A stretch of 64,000 nucleotides of DNA, taken from positions 434,001 to 498,000 of the forward strand of contig CAVVZJ010000022.1 in the NCBI GenBank assembly GCA_963752755.1, written 5' to 3'. A program made the position numbers and the translations under genes. The stretch comes from CAVVZJ01 sp963752755 (GTDB taxonomy: Bacteria; Planctomycetota; Planctomycetia; Isosphaerales; Isosphaeraceae). Shown here one piece after another: positions 28,510 to 42,199 of this stretch. Numbering within the stretch: the stretch's first letter is position 1; each line of letters starts with the position of its first letter. Under the pieces are notes generated by a model that saw only the letters and a program-made list of their open reading frames with translations, had not been told where the DNA came from and did no database searches.

Positions 28510-29730
28510 ATGCGACCAATGCCCCGGCTCCTGATCGCGTCCGCCCTCGTTCTGCTCGCCCTCACCGCCCTTGACCTCCGCGGCGGCCCCAACCCGCAGA
28601 GGGCCCGCCCAGCCCTGCCGGGAGCGAAGGCGACGATCGAGGCGATCGACTACCCAAGCCTCCAGGCCGCACTCGACGCCTTGCCGCCCGAGGGCGGGCT
28701 CGTCCGACTTCCCGCCGGTAGGTTTGAGATCCAGGAACCGTTGAGACTCACGCGAGGCGACGTCGCCCTTGTCGGCGCCGGCACGGCCACGCAGATCAAG
28801 AACACCAGCACCAACGGCCGCTCCGCCCTGGTGATCGAGCCAGCCGACCACGCGACCAACGCCCGGTCGCGGATCTGGCGAGTCAAGCTCGCCGACCTGC
28901 GGATCACCGGCAACGCCATGAGCGGTCACGGCATCGAGGCCAACGGCGTCAATGAACTCTTCCTCGACGGGGTCACCATCAGCGAGAACGGCGGCGACGG
29001 CGTCCACATGAACGATTGCTATGAGGACCCGAGGATCTGCGATTGCCTCATCACTTACAACAAAAAATCAGGCGTTCAACTGACCGCCTGTCACGACATC
29101 GTGGTTGTCGGCAACCAGTTCGAGGAGAACCGCGACGCCCTGCGCTGTGAAGATAGCTACAATCTCTGCATGACCGGCAACAACCTGGACGACCACCTCC
29201 GCGACGGCGTCGTGATCGCAAACACTTATGGTTCGGTCGTCTCGGGCAACATGATCGAGGAGTGCGCCGGCCGGGCAATCGTGCTGGAGCGGGACTGCTA
29301 CGGGATCGCCCTGAGTGCCAACGTGATCGCGCATGAGACCGGCGGTGGCATCGACCTGATCGACGCCCACGGCTGCGCCGTGACCGGCAACGCCTTCCCG
29401 ATCGTCAAGCAGAACGCCCTCCGCATCGGCCCCGAGAGCGGCCGGATCACCGTCGCGGGCAACGCCTTCGCCGACAGCACGATTGGCCCCCGCACCGAGA
29501 AGCGCCTGCCCGACGACCAGCAAGCCAGCGGCCTGGTGCTTGAAGGCACATCCGACGTGGCCGTCTCCGGCAACCTCTTCTCGGGCGTCGGCCCGAAGGC
29601 ATTGGCCGTGGAGGGCGAACCGAGCCGCCGGGTCCTGTTCTCGGGGAACGTGTTGACGGACGCGGCGAGCGAGCACGACCGGTTGCGCGACTCGTCCACG
29701 TCCGGGAACCTGGAGAGCCAGCCGCACTGA
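28510..29730 (+). CDS. Secreted right-handed parallel beta-helix protein
   Basis: The 406-residue protein has a signal peptide (RLLIASALVLLALTAL) and a pectate-lyase-like opening (YPSLQAALDALPPEGGLVRLPAG). Repeated coils follow, of about 22-24 residues each: ITGNAMSGHGIEANGVNELFLDG, ISENGGDGVHMNDC, VVGNQFEENRDALRCEDS and SGNMIEECAGRAIVLERD. This is the NosD/PbH1 type of beta-helix, often a polysaccharide lyase or a surface protein. Enzyme activity cannot be claimed. The ATG at 28510 has GGAG nine bases upstream. Confidence 0.85.
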   Translation: MRPMPRLLIASALVLLALTALDLRGGPNPQRARPALPGAKATIEAIDYPSLQAALDALPPEGGLVRLPAGRFEIQEPLRLTRGDVALVGAGTATQIKNTSTNGRSALVIEPADHATNARSRIWRVKLADLRITGNAMSGHGIEANGVNELFLDGVTISENGGDGVHMNDCYEDPRICDCLITYNKKSGVQLTACHDIVVVGNQFEENRDALRCEDSYNLCMTGNNLDDHLRDGVVIANTYGSVVSGNMIEECAGRAIVLERDCYGIALSANVIAHETGGGIDLIDAHGCAVTGNAFPIVKQNALRIGPESGRITVAGNAFADSTIGPRTEKRLPDDQQASGLVLEGTSDVAVSGNLFSGVGPKALAVEGEPSRRVLFSGNVLTDAASEHDRLRDSSTSGNLESQPH

Positions 29731-29904
29731 GCCGGCAGACGATCCAGGTGTCCCAACGGCCCCGAGTCGAATGAACCCTCGGGCTTCCCCGTCCGTAAAT
29801 ACGGACAGGCGCCACGTCAAGCTCCATCCGGACTTGCCGGTTTTCCGATCGTAGACTAGAATTCAGACACAAGTTGCTCGCTTATCCCAAGGTTGATTGA
29901 TTCG

Positions 29905-30351
29905 ATGAAGCGTAACCGTCCCCAGATCGGCCGGGTTCCGATCGCCCTCGTGGCGGTCGCGGGCTTCTTGCTGCTCGGGGACGGGGCTCCTGCCGCGAGC
30001 GTCCAGGAACGCCAGCCGGACGTTTCAAGGACGTCCTGTTGCGCGGCGGCCAGGAGCGGTCGATGCTGCTGTGAGAATTCCGGGGACCGGACAGGTTCTC
30101 CGGTGACGGTCGAGGTCGCATCGGCTGCGATGTTGGTGGATTGCTGGTGCCACCCGAGCCCCCCTGCCGACCCGGCCCGCTTTCCCGATCGCCCGACCAA
30201 CGCGGGCCAGGATCGCCTTGAACGGGGCTCCGCCGGCTCGACGGGCCTGATTCCCCGCCTCCCGACCCCGGCACCCCCCGCTCTCGCGGCGACGGATCCC
30301 TCGCCGCCGGGTCGCCCCCTCTATCTCCGCAACGCACATCTCCGGTTCTGA
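29905..30351 (+). CDS. Small secreted Cys-rich protein next to metal efflux genes
   Basis: The 148-residue product has a signal peptide (VPIALVAVAGFLLLGDGAPAAS) and cysteine clusters CCAAARSGRCCCE and CWC, then a Pro-rich tail. I do not recognise the family. The thiols and the position 186 bases before the CusB-like gene suggest periplasmic binding of copper or a similar metal, which is inference only. The gap 30352-30536 shows no gene. Confidence 0.5.
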   Translation: MKRNRPQIGRVPIALVAVAGFLLLGDGAPAASVQERQPDVSRTSCCAAARSGRCCCENSGDRTGSPVTVEVASAAMLVDCWCHPSPPADPARFPDRPTNAGQDRLERGSAGSTGLIPRLPTPAPPALAATDPSPPGRPLYLRNAHLRF

Positions 30352-30536
30352 GCGATCGCCGATGCGGCCCTGTGCGCCGAGTTGAACTTGCGCGTCAGAT
30401 CTGCCGGCACGTCGTCGATTCCTGAACTCCCTTTACCGTAACGAATGCCGGACGATGCGGGTGGAAAACCCGCTGGCGGAGGTGTGCCATTAACAACGAT
30501 CCGACCCGTGCGGCCGGAGCGCCGACCGAGGCGGCA

Positions 30537-32186
30537 ATGCCGCAGCCTTTGTCGCGCTGGAAGAAGTTCCGACTGGTCGTGAAGGTGGTCGAAATGCGGC
30601 TCCGGTTCATCGCCCTGATGGCGGCGACCGGCCTCGTTTTCGGCTACTGGGACACGATCTGGAACCTGTATGCCAAGTGGACCCGGCCCCCTCGCGAACA
30701 CGTCGCGGCCTCGTCAGACCTCGAGTTCTACTGCCCAATGCACCCGACCGTCGTTCAGGAGCAGCCCGGCTCCTGCCCGGTCTGCGGCATGCCGCTCTCG
30801 AAGCGGAAGAAGGGCGAGAAGGCGGTCTTGCCCGAAGGGGTGACGGCCCGCGTGCAGCTCGCCCCGTTCCGGATCGCGCAGGCGGGCATCAAAACCGTGG
30901 ATGTCAGTTACGCGCCCTTGACAGAGACCTTGACGACGGTCGGCTTCGTGGAGCACGACGAGCGGCTCGTCCGTCGGATCGACTCGAAGATCCCGGGGCA
31001 GTCGCGGATCGAGACGCTGCTCGTCAACTTCAACGGCATGAACGTGAGGTCGGGCCAGGTGCTGGCCGAGATCTACGCCCCGAGCTGGATTCGGCCTTCC
31101 GCGAGCTGCTGCTCAGCCAGAAACGGGTCGACCAGGCCGCCGCCTCCCGATCGTCCTACGCGCGACAGTCCGCCGAAGAGGCTCGCGACCTCGTCCGCCT
31201 TTCGGTCGAGAAACTCCAGCACTGGGGAATCACGAAGCAGCAAATCGACACCGTCCTTCGCACGCGGAAGGTGGACGCCAGCGTGCCGATCACCGCGCCG
31301 ATCGAGGGGCACGTCGTGGAGAAGCACGTCGTCGAAGGGCAGTACGTCCGCGAGGGCGAGCCGATGTTCGTCGTGGCCGACCTGCACCGGGTCTGGGTCC
31401 ACGCCAAGGTTTATGAGCATCAGATCTCGCTCCTGAAGGTCGGTCAGAAAGTCGAAGCGACGGTCGAGGCGTTGCCGGGCGAGGACTTCCGGGGCGAGGT
31501 GGCCTTCATCTTCCCGCACCTCGATCCGGCCACGCGCACCATCGACGTCCGCTACGATTTGAAGAATCCCGGCCACAAGCTCCGTCCCGGGATGTTCGCC
31601 ACGGTGACGCTCAGGACGCCCATCACCGAGCTGCCCGCCTTCCGCGACAAGATCGCCCGCGCACCCGGCCGCCTCGACCCACCTCGCGAGCCTGACGCCC
31701 GAGCAGCAGAAGACCTGTCCTGTGACGACGCTCAAGCTTGGCTCGATGGGCGACCCCGTGCCGGTCGAGCACGACGGTCGCAAGGTCTGGACGTGCTGCC
31801 CGGCCTGTCCGCCGAAGTTCCAGAAGAGCCCGTCAAAGTACCTCGCCCGGATGGAGCCGCCGCCGAAGGATCAGGTGCTCAGCGTGCCGGAGTCGGCCGT
31901 GATCGACACGGGGACAAGTCAAGTCGTCTATGTCGAGAGCGAGCCCGGCGTTTTCGAAGGACGCGAGGTCGTGCTCGGCCCGAGGACCGGCGACCGCTAC
32001 CCAATCCTCGAAGGGCTCCAGCCCGGCGAGGTGGTGGCCGCCGCCGGCGCCTTCCTGATCGACGCCGAAACTCGACTCAACCCCGCCGCCGGCGCCGCCT
32101 ACTTCGGGGGCAGCGACTCCCCTTCCAGGACCCAGTCGGACGCCCCGACCCGTTCTGCCTCGTCCGGGTCCGCTCGGGTCCGCTGA
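30537..32186 (+). CDS. CusB-type RND periplasmic adaptor with heavy-metal-binding domain (two frameshifts)
   Basis: This is the membrane-fusion subunit of a heavy-metal efflux pump, linking the inner-membrane pump to an outer-membrane channel. After a membrane anchor (FIALMAATGLVFGYW) comes a metal-binding domain FYCPMHPTVVQEQPGSCPVCGMPL (near 30727-30800), then the adaptor core with PGQSRIETLLVNFNG, ITAPIEGHVVEKHVVEGQYV and NPGHKLRPGMFATV. A second thiol module, KTCPVTTLKLGSMGDPV...TCCPACPPKF, lies near 31715-31815, before the last beta domain. Shifts lie at about 31085 (one C lost from a run) and 31680-31720. The CusA-like pump follows after 90 bases. Confidence 0.82.
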
Positions 32187-32276
32187 CGCCGGGCACCGGA
32201 AGAACGCCGCGTCCTCTCCTCCCTAACGCCGCATCGGGCCGCGATCGCCCGGCGTCCCCTCACCCCGAACACGGCG

Positions 32277-36252
<3,976 letters not shown>

Positions 36253-36267
36253 GGTCGGAGATCGCGG

Positions 36268-36675
36268 TCAGGTGGCCGGCTTTGCCCGGAGGCAGCGCCA
36301 GAGTTCCTCGGCATAGGGCACGGCCAGAAACAGGAGCACCGCCGCGAGTATCGCAATTAGGTAGCCCGCGGGCAGCATCGGCCGCTTGAGCCCGAGGGTC
36401 CAGCGAGCCGACTCGGGGCCAGCCCCGAAAAGGGCGAGGAACTGGTTCCAGTGGAGGCAGATGACGAACGAGACGGCCATGAACGGCAGCACCTCCAGGA
36501 AACCGTGTACGTGCTGCTCGTTCAGCAAGGCCTCGCGACGGCCGACCGCGTACGCGACATTCCAGAACGCCAGTCCTTCGTGAACGAGGAATGCGACGAT
36601 CATCAGCACAATCACCATCGCATTAATATCCAGAAACCGACCCCTCTGGATCGGCACACCAACCACAAGCAACAT
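36268..36675 (-). CDS. Hypothetical membrane protein
   Basis: Three to four hydrophobic helices are visible in 135 residues (MVIVLMIVAFLVHEGLAFW, VLPFMAVSFVICLHW, LIAILAAVLLFLAVPY). Histidines and acidic residues lie between them (EQHVHGFLE). The frame runs on upstream of 36675 as KTRIEETSGAEEPSVRIL without a start codon, so the N-terminus may be truncated or shifted. It is convergent with the CusA-like gene, 16 bases apart, and may be related to it; no family is recognised. The gap 36676-36903 holds no gene. Confidence 0.6.
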   Translation of the reverse strand: MLLVVGVPIQRGRFLDINAMVIVLMIVAFLVHEGLAFWNVAYAVGRREALLNEQHVHGFLEVLPFMAVSFVICLHWNQFLALFGAGPESARWTLGLKRPMLPAGYLIAILAAVLLFLAVPYAEELWRCLRAKPAT

Positions 36676-36903
36676 CAGAATGCGAACACTCGGCTCCTCC
36701 GCTCCGCTCGTCTCCTCGATCCGGGTCTTGCGATGCTAGAGGTAGTCCAGTAGACCCGGAGCAATCCAGAGGCGAAGCAAGAAATACATCATATAGTGCC
36801 GCGTCAAAAACTATGTATTTATTAGTCTATCTGGATCCGACGGATGCGAGCGACCTTGCTCTGGGCCGTGGCCGTCGCCACATGCAACTTCGGGACCGAT
36901 AGT

Positions 36904-37582
36904 TCAACCGAGAATGGGGAGAAGCTCGTCGAGGGATTCGATGAGATGGGTATGGGGGTGGGTTGCCAGTTGCTCGCGGGTGTGTGATCCCCAGGTGACA
37001 CCGACGACATGACGGCAACCGGCGTTGGTCCCCTCCTCCAGGTCGGCCGGGGCGTCGCCGACCTTGGCGACCGCCGTGGGATCGGTGACGCCGAGGCGTT
37101 CCATGAGGGCGCGGATCATGTCGGGATGAGGACGGCCGCGGGGAACTTCGTCGCTGCTGATGCGGGCGTCGATGAGGCCGTCGCGGAGCCAGCCGAGGCG
37201 GTCGAGGATGGCGGCGGTGATCTCGCGGCTGAAGCCGGTGTCGAGGGCGACCTTGATGTTGCGCTGCTTCAAGGCGGCGAACGTCGCCCCGGCGCCGGGG
37301 ACCTCGCGGATCGACGGATCGTGACGGTAAAAGTCGAGCATGCGGGTGACGAAATCGGCGTGGATGGCGTCGACGCCGGCCACCGAGCCGATCGGCCTGA
37401 CCCGAGCGTTCGATGAGGAGGCGGATGGCTTCGGGCTTGGGTAGACCCATCACGGCATCGACCCACGCCGGTTCGACGTCCAGACCGTTCGCCGCGAGAG
37501 CGTCGCGGAGGAATCGGTTGACGGCACCGCGGTCCTCAACGGTGGTCCCCGCCATGTCGAAAACGACGAGTTCGATCGGCAT
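36904..37582 (-). CDS. Phosphonatase-like HAD hydrolase (TIGR03351-like; one frameshift)
   Basis: The ~225-residue enzyme begins MPIELVVFDMAGTTVEDRG, with the HAD nucleophile Asp in DMAGTT, as in phosphonoacetaldehyde hydrolase (PhnX). A Lys in MGLPKPEAIR matches the place of the Schiff-base Lys of PhnX, and the C-terminal part has VALDTGFSREIT, RGRPHPDMIRALME and KVGDAPADLEEG. A shift lies near 37390. It begins two bases after the FAD oxidoreductase stop, the tight spacing of an operon. It probably cleaves a phosphonate-derived aldehyde to release phosphate; activity is inferred. Confidence 0.8.
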
Positions 37583-37584
37583 GG

Positions 37585-38729
37585 TCACTCCTCCTGCTGC
37601 AATTCCTCGACCACCCGCTCGGCCAGGCCAAACGAGAGCGTCATCCCCGCGCCTCCGAGGGCGGTGATGGCCGTCGCGCCGGGAGCCGGGCGGAGCACGC
37701 GATACGGCTCGCTCAGGTGTTTCGCGTAGGTCCCGTGCCAGCGGGCGGCGATGCGGAGGCCGGTCGTGTCGAGGAAGGTGGATAGGTACGACAAGGATCA
37801 GGTCTTCAATCTCGGACTTGTCGAAGGGCTCGATCGCCTCGCCGTACTCGTGCGAGTCGCCCAGGACCACCTCGCCGCGGCCGTTCTGCGAGGCCATGAC
37901 GTGGATTCCGAAGCGGTCGAACGCCGGGCGACTCCACGGTGATCCGCTCGCGGAGGGCTTCCAGAGACGGGCAATGGGCAAATGAGCGGTAGTGGCGGAG
38001 CGTCAGGCCCGCAGCGAGCATCGGTCCGATCCGACGGTGGGCATCCAGGGGTTCGGTGCGCATCATCTGGAGCTTGCAACGGACGATGCCCAGCGAGCCG
38101 AGGGCTTCCGGGTAGAGGGTGGCCAGGTCGTCGCCGGAGCAGACGAGGAGGCGGTCGGCCTGCCAGGTCGTGACCGCCCGCCAACAACTTCGGATGATCG
38201 TAGCCGACGACGGCGCGGCCGAATTCGAAGCGGACTCCGAACCGCTCGGCTAGCCAGCCGGCCAGACGAGCGACGACCTCGCGGGGATCAACGCACGTCT
38301 CGGTCGGGCTCCAGAGGCCGGCGATCAGGCCGTCGCGGTCGGACCATCGGGGAGCGTTTGCCGACTTGTTCGTGGGTCGAGAATCTCGCAATTGTAGCCA
38401 TGTTCCGGGGCGGCCTGAGGCGAACTCGTGGAGGACGGCGGCCTCGTCGTCGCGGTAGGCGAGGTGGAGGGAGCCGCAGCGGTCGTGCCAGAGGCCGGAC
38501 TCGCGGAGGATCGTGTGCCAGTGGTCGAGGCTGCGGAGGGCCAGTCGGTGCAGGTTACCCGGGGGCTGGCCGATCGGCCAGAGCATGCCGAAGTTGCGGA
38601 CGGAGGCGCCCTGGGCCCGCTCCGATCGCTCGAAGACGATCACACGACGGCCGCGGCGGGCGAGGTGGTAGGCGTGGGCAAGGCCGAGGATGCCGGCGCC
38701 GGCGACGCGTCGTCGAAGCGTTCGCTCAT
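37585..38729 (-). CDS. FAD-dependent oxidoreductase, TIGR03364/PbfD-like (several frameshifts)
   Basis: The ~380-codon gene starts MSERFDDA and after a shift reads VAGAGILGLAHAYHLARRGRRVIVFE, the Rossmann FAD-binding motif. The middle has ASVRNFGMLWPIGQPPG and the family's characteristic G-W region; further on TLRHYRSFAHCPSLEALRERI and the end GLRIAARWHGTYAKHLSEPYRV then GGAGMTLSFGLAERVVEEL. Shifts lie near 38700, 38390, 38170-38070, 37940 and 37790. TIGR03364 proteins are known in bacterial phosphonate clusters and act on N-substituted aminoethylphosphonate. Its ATG overlaps the stop of the transporter-HD gene (ATGA). Confidence 0.78.
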
Positions 38730-40609
38730 GTCGGCAAGTCCCGGCGCAAGGCCGATTCCAGGCGAGAGCGGTAGTGCGTCGAGGCCGGGTACGGTCGAGG
38801 CCGGGGACCTTGGCGGCGTCGTCCCAGCGGCGGAGGCGGAGGGCGTCGGCGTGGAAGGGGTTCGCCTCGAAGTCGGCCTGTTCCTCGGGGCCGAGCGGGT
38901 CCGCCCTGAAGGGCGAGGCTCTGCTTCGAGGCGGGGGAGAGGCCGTCGTAGTAGGCGGGATCGACGGTGCAGAGGTAGCGCTTGGCCGCGACGTGGAGGC
39001 GGACCGGCTCGACCACCTCGGGGCCGAAGCGGGCGGCGAGCCAGTCGGAGCCGAGTTCTTCGTGGCGGGCGTCGTGGCCGCGGTCGGCCACGTCCTCGCC
39101 GAGGTCGTGGAGCAGGTGGCCGACGTCGTGGAGCAAGGCCGCCGCGATCAAGGCGTCGTGGGCCCCCTCGATCTCGGCCAGGCGGGCGGCCTGGAGGGCG
39201 TGCTCGGCCTGGGAAACCGGCTCGCCGAAGTAGGCTTCGCGGCCCCGTCGCTCGAAAAGGCGGACGATCTCCTCGATCGGATGCACCGGCTCATCTCCTC
39301 GCGACTCGCGTCTGCCCAGCAACTGTTCGACCAGGTACACGGCGGCGACCGCGGCCGAGGCCGCCGCCACGATCGCCAGCGCCACGAAGACCCCCGACCA
39401 GCCAAAGGTCCGCTCGACCCGCGACACCCCGATCCCGGCCGCCACTCCACCGAGATAGCCGAAGCCGTCGATCAGGCCGGACGCCGTGGCGCTGCCGCGC
39501 TTGCCGCCGAAGTCGAGCGAGATCGCGCCGGCGAGAAAGGAATACGGGCCGATGAGCAGGAACCCGACCGCCGCGATCAGCACGACCGGCCAGGTTCGCG
39601 ACCCGGTCGGATCGGCCAGGCCCAGCAATGCCAGGACCCCGCCCGCCAGGATCAGTCCCACGAGGATGATCGCCGCCCGCCCGCCACGTCCGAGCCGGTC
39701 GCTCAACACGCCTGCCAGGATCACCGAGACCCCGCCCAGCAAGGGGAACAGGGCGCTGGCGTCGGCCGCCTCCGAGGCGCTCATCCGCACGCGATCGACG
39801 AGATAGGTGTTCGTCCAGTTGTTCATCGACTCGCGCAATAAGGTCAGGCCCATCGAGAGCCCGCAGACGAGCCAGAAGGCCGGGCTCCTCAGCAAGGGCC
39901 GGAGCAACGCACCCAGGCCCGGCGGACGCGCCTCCTGCCCCGCCTCGCCGAAGAGGTTGGCCGGGTTCGTGGCCGGCTCGGAAAGGCCCAGGCGTCGGGG
40001 CGACTCGCGGACGAGCAGCAGGTTCACCACGAAGATCGCGCCGAGCGTGGCCGCGGCGCGGAAGAAGACCCCGCGCCAGCCGAGGCCCGATGCCAGCCAG
40101 CGGCCCATCAGCCACTTCGCGCCGGCGTCGCCGAAGAGGTAGCTGAGGCTGATGATCCCCATCACGGTCCCGTAGGTCGAGTACGAGAACCAGCGCGACG
40201 TGATCTTGACCATCCCCGGCCAGCCGATCGACTGGATCAGGCGGTTGCCGAACCAGGCCATCGTGAAGACCGGCAACGTGCCGCCCATCGCGAATGCCAA
40301 GGTGAACACGACGGCCCCCGCCATCCCGGCGAGGTAGTTCGTCCGGCCGCCCAGGAAGTCGGTCAGGCTGCCGCTGAAGAACTTGCCCAGCGAGTAGGCG
40401 ACCGTCCCCAGCGAGACGATCCAGCCGAGCCGCTCCAGGGCCGCATGCTCGCCCAGGCCACCCGCAACCAGCTCCGCGCGGATCAAGGGGAGGCAGACGG
40501 CCAGGTGCGAGCGGCAGAGGTAATAGCCGGTGTAGCCGACGAGCAGGAGGCCGACGGTCAAGCCTTGCCAGCGCGTCAGTCGCGAGGCGTCGTCGCCCGT
40601 ATCGCTCAT
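38726..40609 (-). CDS. GlpT-like MFS transporter fused in frame to a PhnZ-like HD oxygenase (one frameshift near the end)
   Basis: The first ~430 residues are a 12-helix organophosphate:phosphate antiporter-type MFS protein (TGYYLCRSHLAVCLPLI; SLGKFFSGSLTDFLGGR; NNWTNTYLVDRVRM). Then, without a stop, HPIEEIVRLF begins an HD domain of TIGR03276/PhnZ type. Counting from its putative GTG start, Tyr24 and Glu27 (YFGE), His34, His58-Asp59 (HD) and His80 match the substrate and di-iron residues I recall for PhnZ. A GAGGAG lies before that GTG, so two genes merged by an indel are possible. A shift near 38860 precedes the last residues, STHYRSRLESALRRDLPT. An ATG at 40642, overlapping the DUF1015 stop, is an alternative start. 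Confidence 0.78.
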   Translation of the reverse strand: MSDTGDDASRLTRWQGLTVGLLLVGYTGYYLCRSHLAVCLPLIRAELVAGGLGEHAALERLGWIVSLGTVAYSLGKFFSGSLTDFLGGRTNYLAGMAGAVVFTLAFAMGGTLPVFTMAWFGNRLIQSIGWPGMVKITSRWFSYSTYGTVMGIISLSYLFGDAGAKWLMGRWLASGLGWRGVFFRAAATLGAIFVVNLLLVRESPRRLGLSEPATNPANLFGEAGQEARPPGLGALLRPLLRSPAFWLVCGLSMGLTLLRESMNNWTNTYLVDRVRMSASEAADASALFPLLGGVSVILAGVLSDRLGRGGRAAIILVGLILAGGVLALLGLADPTGSRTWPVVLIAAVGFLLIGPYSFLAGAISLDFGGKRGSATASGLIDGFGYLGGVAAGIGVSRVERTFGWSGVFVALAIVAAASAAVAAVYLVEQLLGRRESRGDEPVHPIEEIVRLFERRGREAYFGEPVSQAEHALQAARLAEIEGAHDALIAAALLHDVGHLLHDLGEDVADRGHDARHEELGSDWLAARFGPEVVEPVRLHVAAKRYLCTVDPAYYDGLSPASKQSLALQGGPARPRGTGRLRGEPLPRRRPPPPPLGRRRQGPRPRPYPASTHYRSRLESALRRDLPT

Positions 40610-40638
40610 CGGCCTTCCCTCGGTCCCCGCTGGCCGGC

Positions 40639-41937
40639 TCATCGCAAGGGATTGAAGACCAGTCCTGTAAGGAGCTTTGGATAAAAATAGGTGCTTTTAG
40701 GAGGCATTTTTTCCAGTTTCGATGCGATCGACTCGACGTCTCCCATGCCGGCGGGGGGGACGAGGCAGGCGAGGTCGCAGTCGCGGGAGGAGGCCGACTG
40801 GAGCACCTCGTCAATGAGGTGCACGTAACGGATCTCGGGCGTGCCGAGGTCGCCGAGGAGCTTCTTCATGACCAGTTCGCGGAGGATGCTCACGCCGAGG
40901 GCCCGCCACTCGGCGCTCTGGTCGGGGACGAGCGCGTCCATCGTGTCGTACGAGCGGAGTCTGGCGACGAGCCACTGGCCGTCGGCGACGGTGCCGAAGC
41001 CGAGGATGTCCTGGTCGCCTGCCAGCTCGATTGCCTCCCAGGCGGCGCGGCAGCCGGCATCGCCCTGGCCGGTCGGCTCAACCTCGAACTCGGGGGCGAG
41101 GCGCTCGGCCAGGGTGGCGGAGGTCAGACCCGGCAGGCCGGAGACGAGCCGGTGGGTCGGAAGGATCTGCAAACCGGGATCGCTCATGCTGACGAGCATC
41201 ATCAACACGAAGTTGGCCGGGTCGTCGGGACCGGAGATCTGGCCGGTGGCGGCGAGATCGTCGCGGTACCTGAGGCCGGTCTCGTAGCGGTGGTGACCGT
41301 CGGCGATGAAGATGGGCTTCGGACCCATCAGACCCTGCACGGTCGTATGCGCCTGGGCGTCGGAGACAGGCCAGAGGCGGTTGACGACGCCAAGGTGATC
41401 GACGGCCTCCAGGGGCGTGCGGTCCTTGATCCCGGCCTCGACGGCGGCGAGAACCTCGTTGGCCGAGTCAGGATACAGGCCGAAGATCGGGCTGAGGTTC
41501 ATGCCGGTGGCCTGGTAGAGGGCCAGGCGGTCGGCCTTGGGGCCCGAAAGGGTCTGCTCATGCGGGTAGATCTTCCCTTGACCGAACGGCTCGAGCCGGA
41601 CGCGGGCGAAGAAGCCCTTGCGGGTACACGTCTGGCCCTCGACCGTGAAGGTCTGGTGATAGACGTACAGGGCCGGCTGGTCGTCCTCGCGGAGGACGCC
41701 GCTCCGGCGCCAGTCGCGGAGGAAGCGGGCGGCGCGGGTGTAGCGGTTCGTGCTGGCGTCGTCGCCGGGCTCCTCGCGGTTCAGCTCCAGGCGAATCGCG
41801 TTGTAAGGGCTGGCGTCGTAGAGCCGGCCTTGCAGGTCGGGGCCGATGACGTCGTAGGGCGGGGCGACGACGTCGGAGAGCGCACCCACCTGGGCCAGGT
41901 CATAGCGAATTCCGCGGAATGGGCGAATCTCGGGCAT
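40639..41937 (-). CDS. DUF1015 family protein
   Basis: The 432-residue protein starts MPEIRPFRGIRYD, followed by VVAPPYDVIG, YNAIRLELNRE, IYPHEQTLSGPKADRL and the hallmark IADGHHRYETGLRYR. DUF1015 proteins are large cytoplasmic proteins of unknown function, sometimes near amino-acid or serine metabolism genes. The start at 41937 is set by the family's usual opening; no strong Shine-Dalgarno is seen. Its TGA overlaps an ATG of the transporter gene at 40642, so it seems translated together with the phosphonate genes. Confidence 0.88.
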   Translation of the reverse strand: MPEIRPFRGIRYDLAQVGALSDVVAPPYDVIGPDLQGRLYDASPYNAIRLELNREEPGDDASTNRYTRAARFLRDWRRSGVLREDDQPALYVYHQTFTVEGQTCTRKGFFARVRLEPFGQGKIYPHEQTLSGPKADRLALYQATGMNLSPIFGLYPDSANEVLAAVEAGIKDRTPLEAVDHLGVVNRLWPVSDAQAHTTVQGLMGPKPIFIADGHHRYETGLRYRDDLAATGQISGPDDPANFVLMMLVSMSDPGLQILPTHRLVSGLPGLTSATLAERLAPEFEVEPTGQGDAGCRAAWEAIELAGDQDILGFGTVADGQWLVARLRSYDTMDALVPDQSAEWRALGVSILRELVMKKLLGDLGTPEIRYVHLIDEVLQSASSRDCDLACLVPPAGMGDVESIASKLEKMPPKSTYFYPKLLTGLVFNPLR

Positions 41938-42199
41938 CTCGGGAGAGTCCAAATCCGGCGCTGGGGATGCGAGGCAAAGCAGCGCCCGGGACGACTTCCG
42001 GCAGTCGTCTGCGGCCGGCCTGGCCGCGGGTCGGGGCGCGATCCTAACAGGATAGCGACTCCGGCCCGTGATCGGCACCCGAAGTTCCCGAGGCCACGCC
42101 CCGGAGCGAAACGACCCCGCGACGGAACGGCCGGGGCCGTCGGTCGCGGGGTCGCTTCCGGATCTGGCGGGGAGGGACTCCCTCCCGGACTCGCCCGCC

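Noticed and set aside
38070..38774. Plus-strand frames over the FAD oxidoreductase region
   Set aside because: They are Arg/Gly-rich shadows of the minus-strand gene, whose FAD motif and family segments are clear despite frameshifts.
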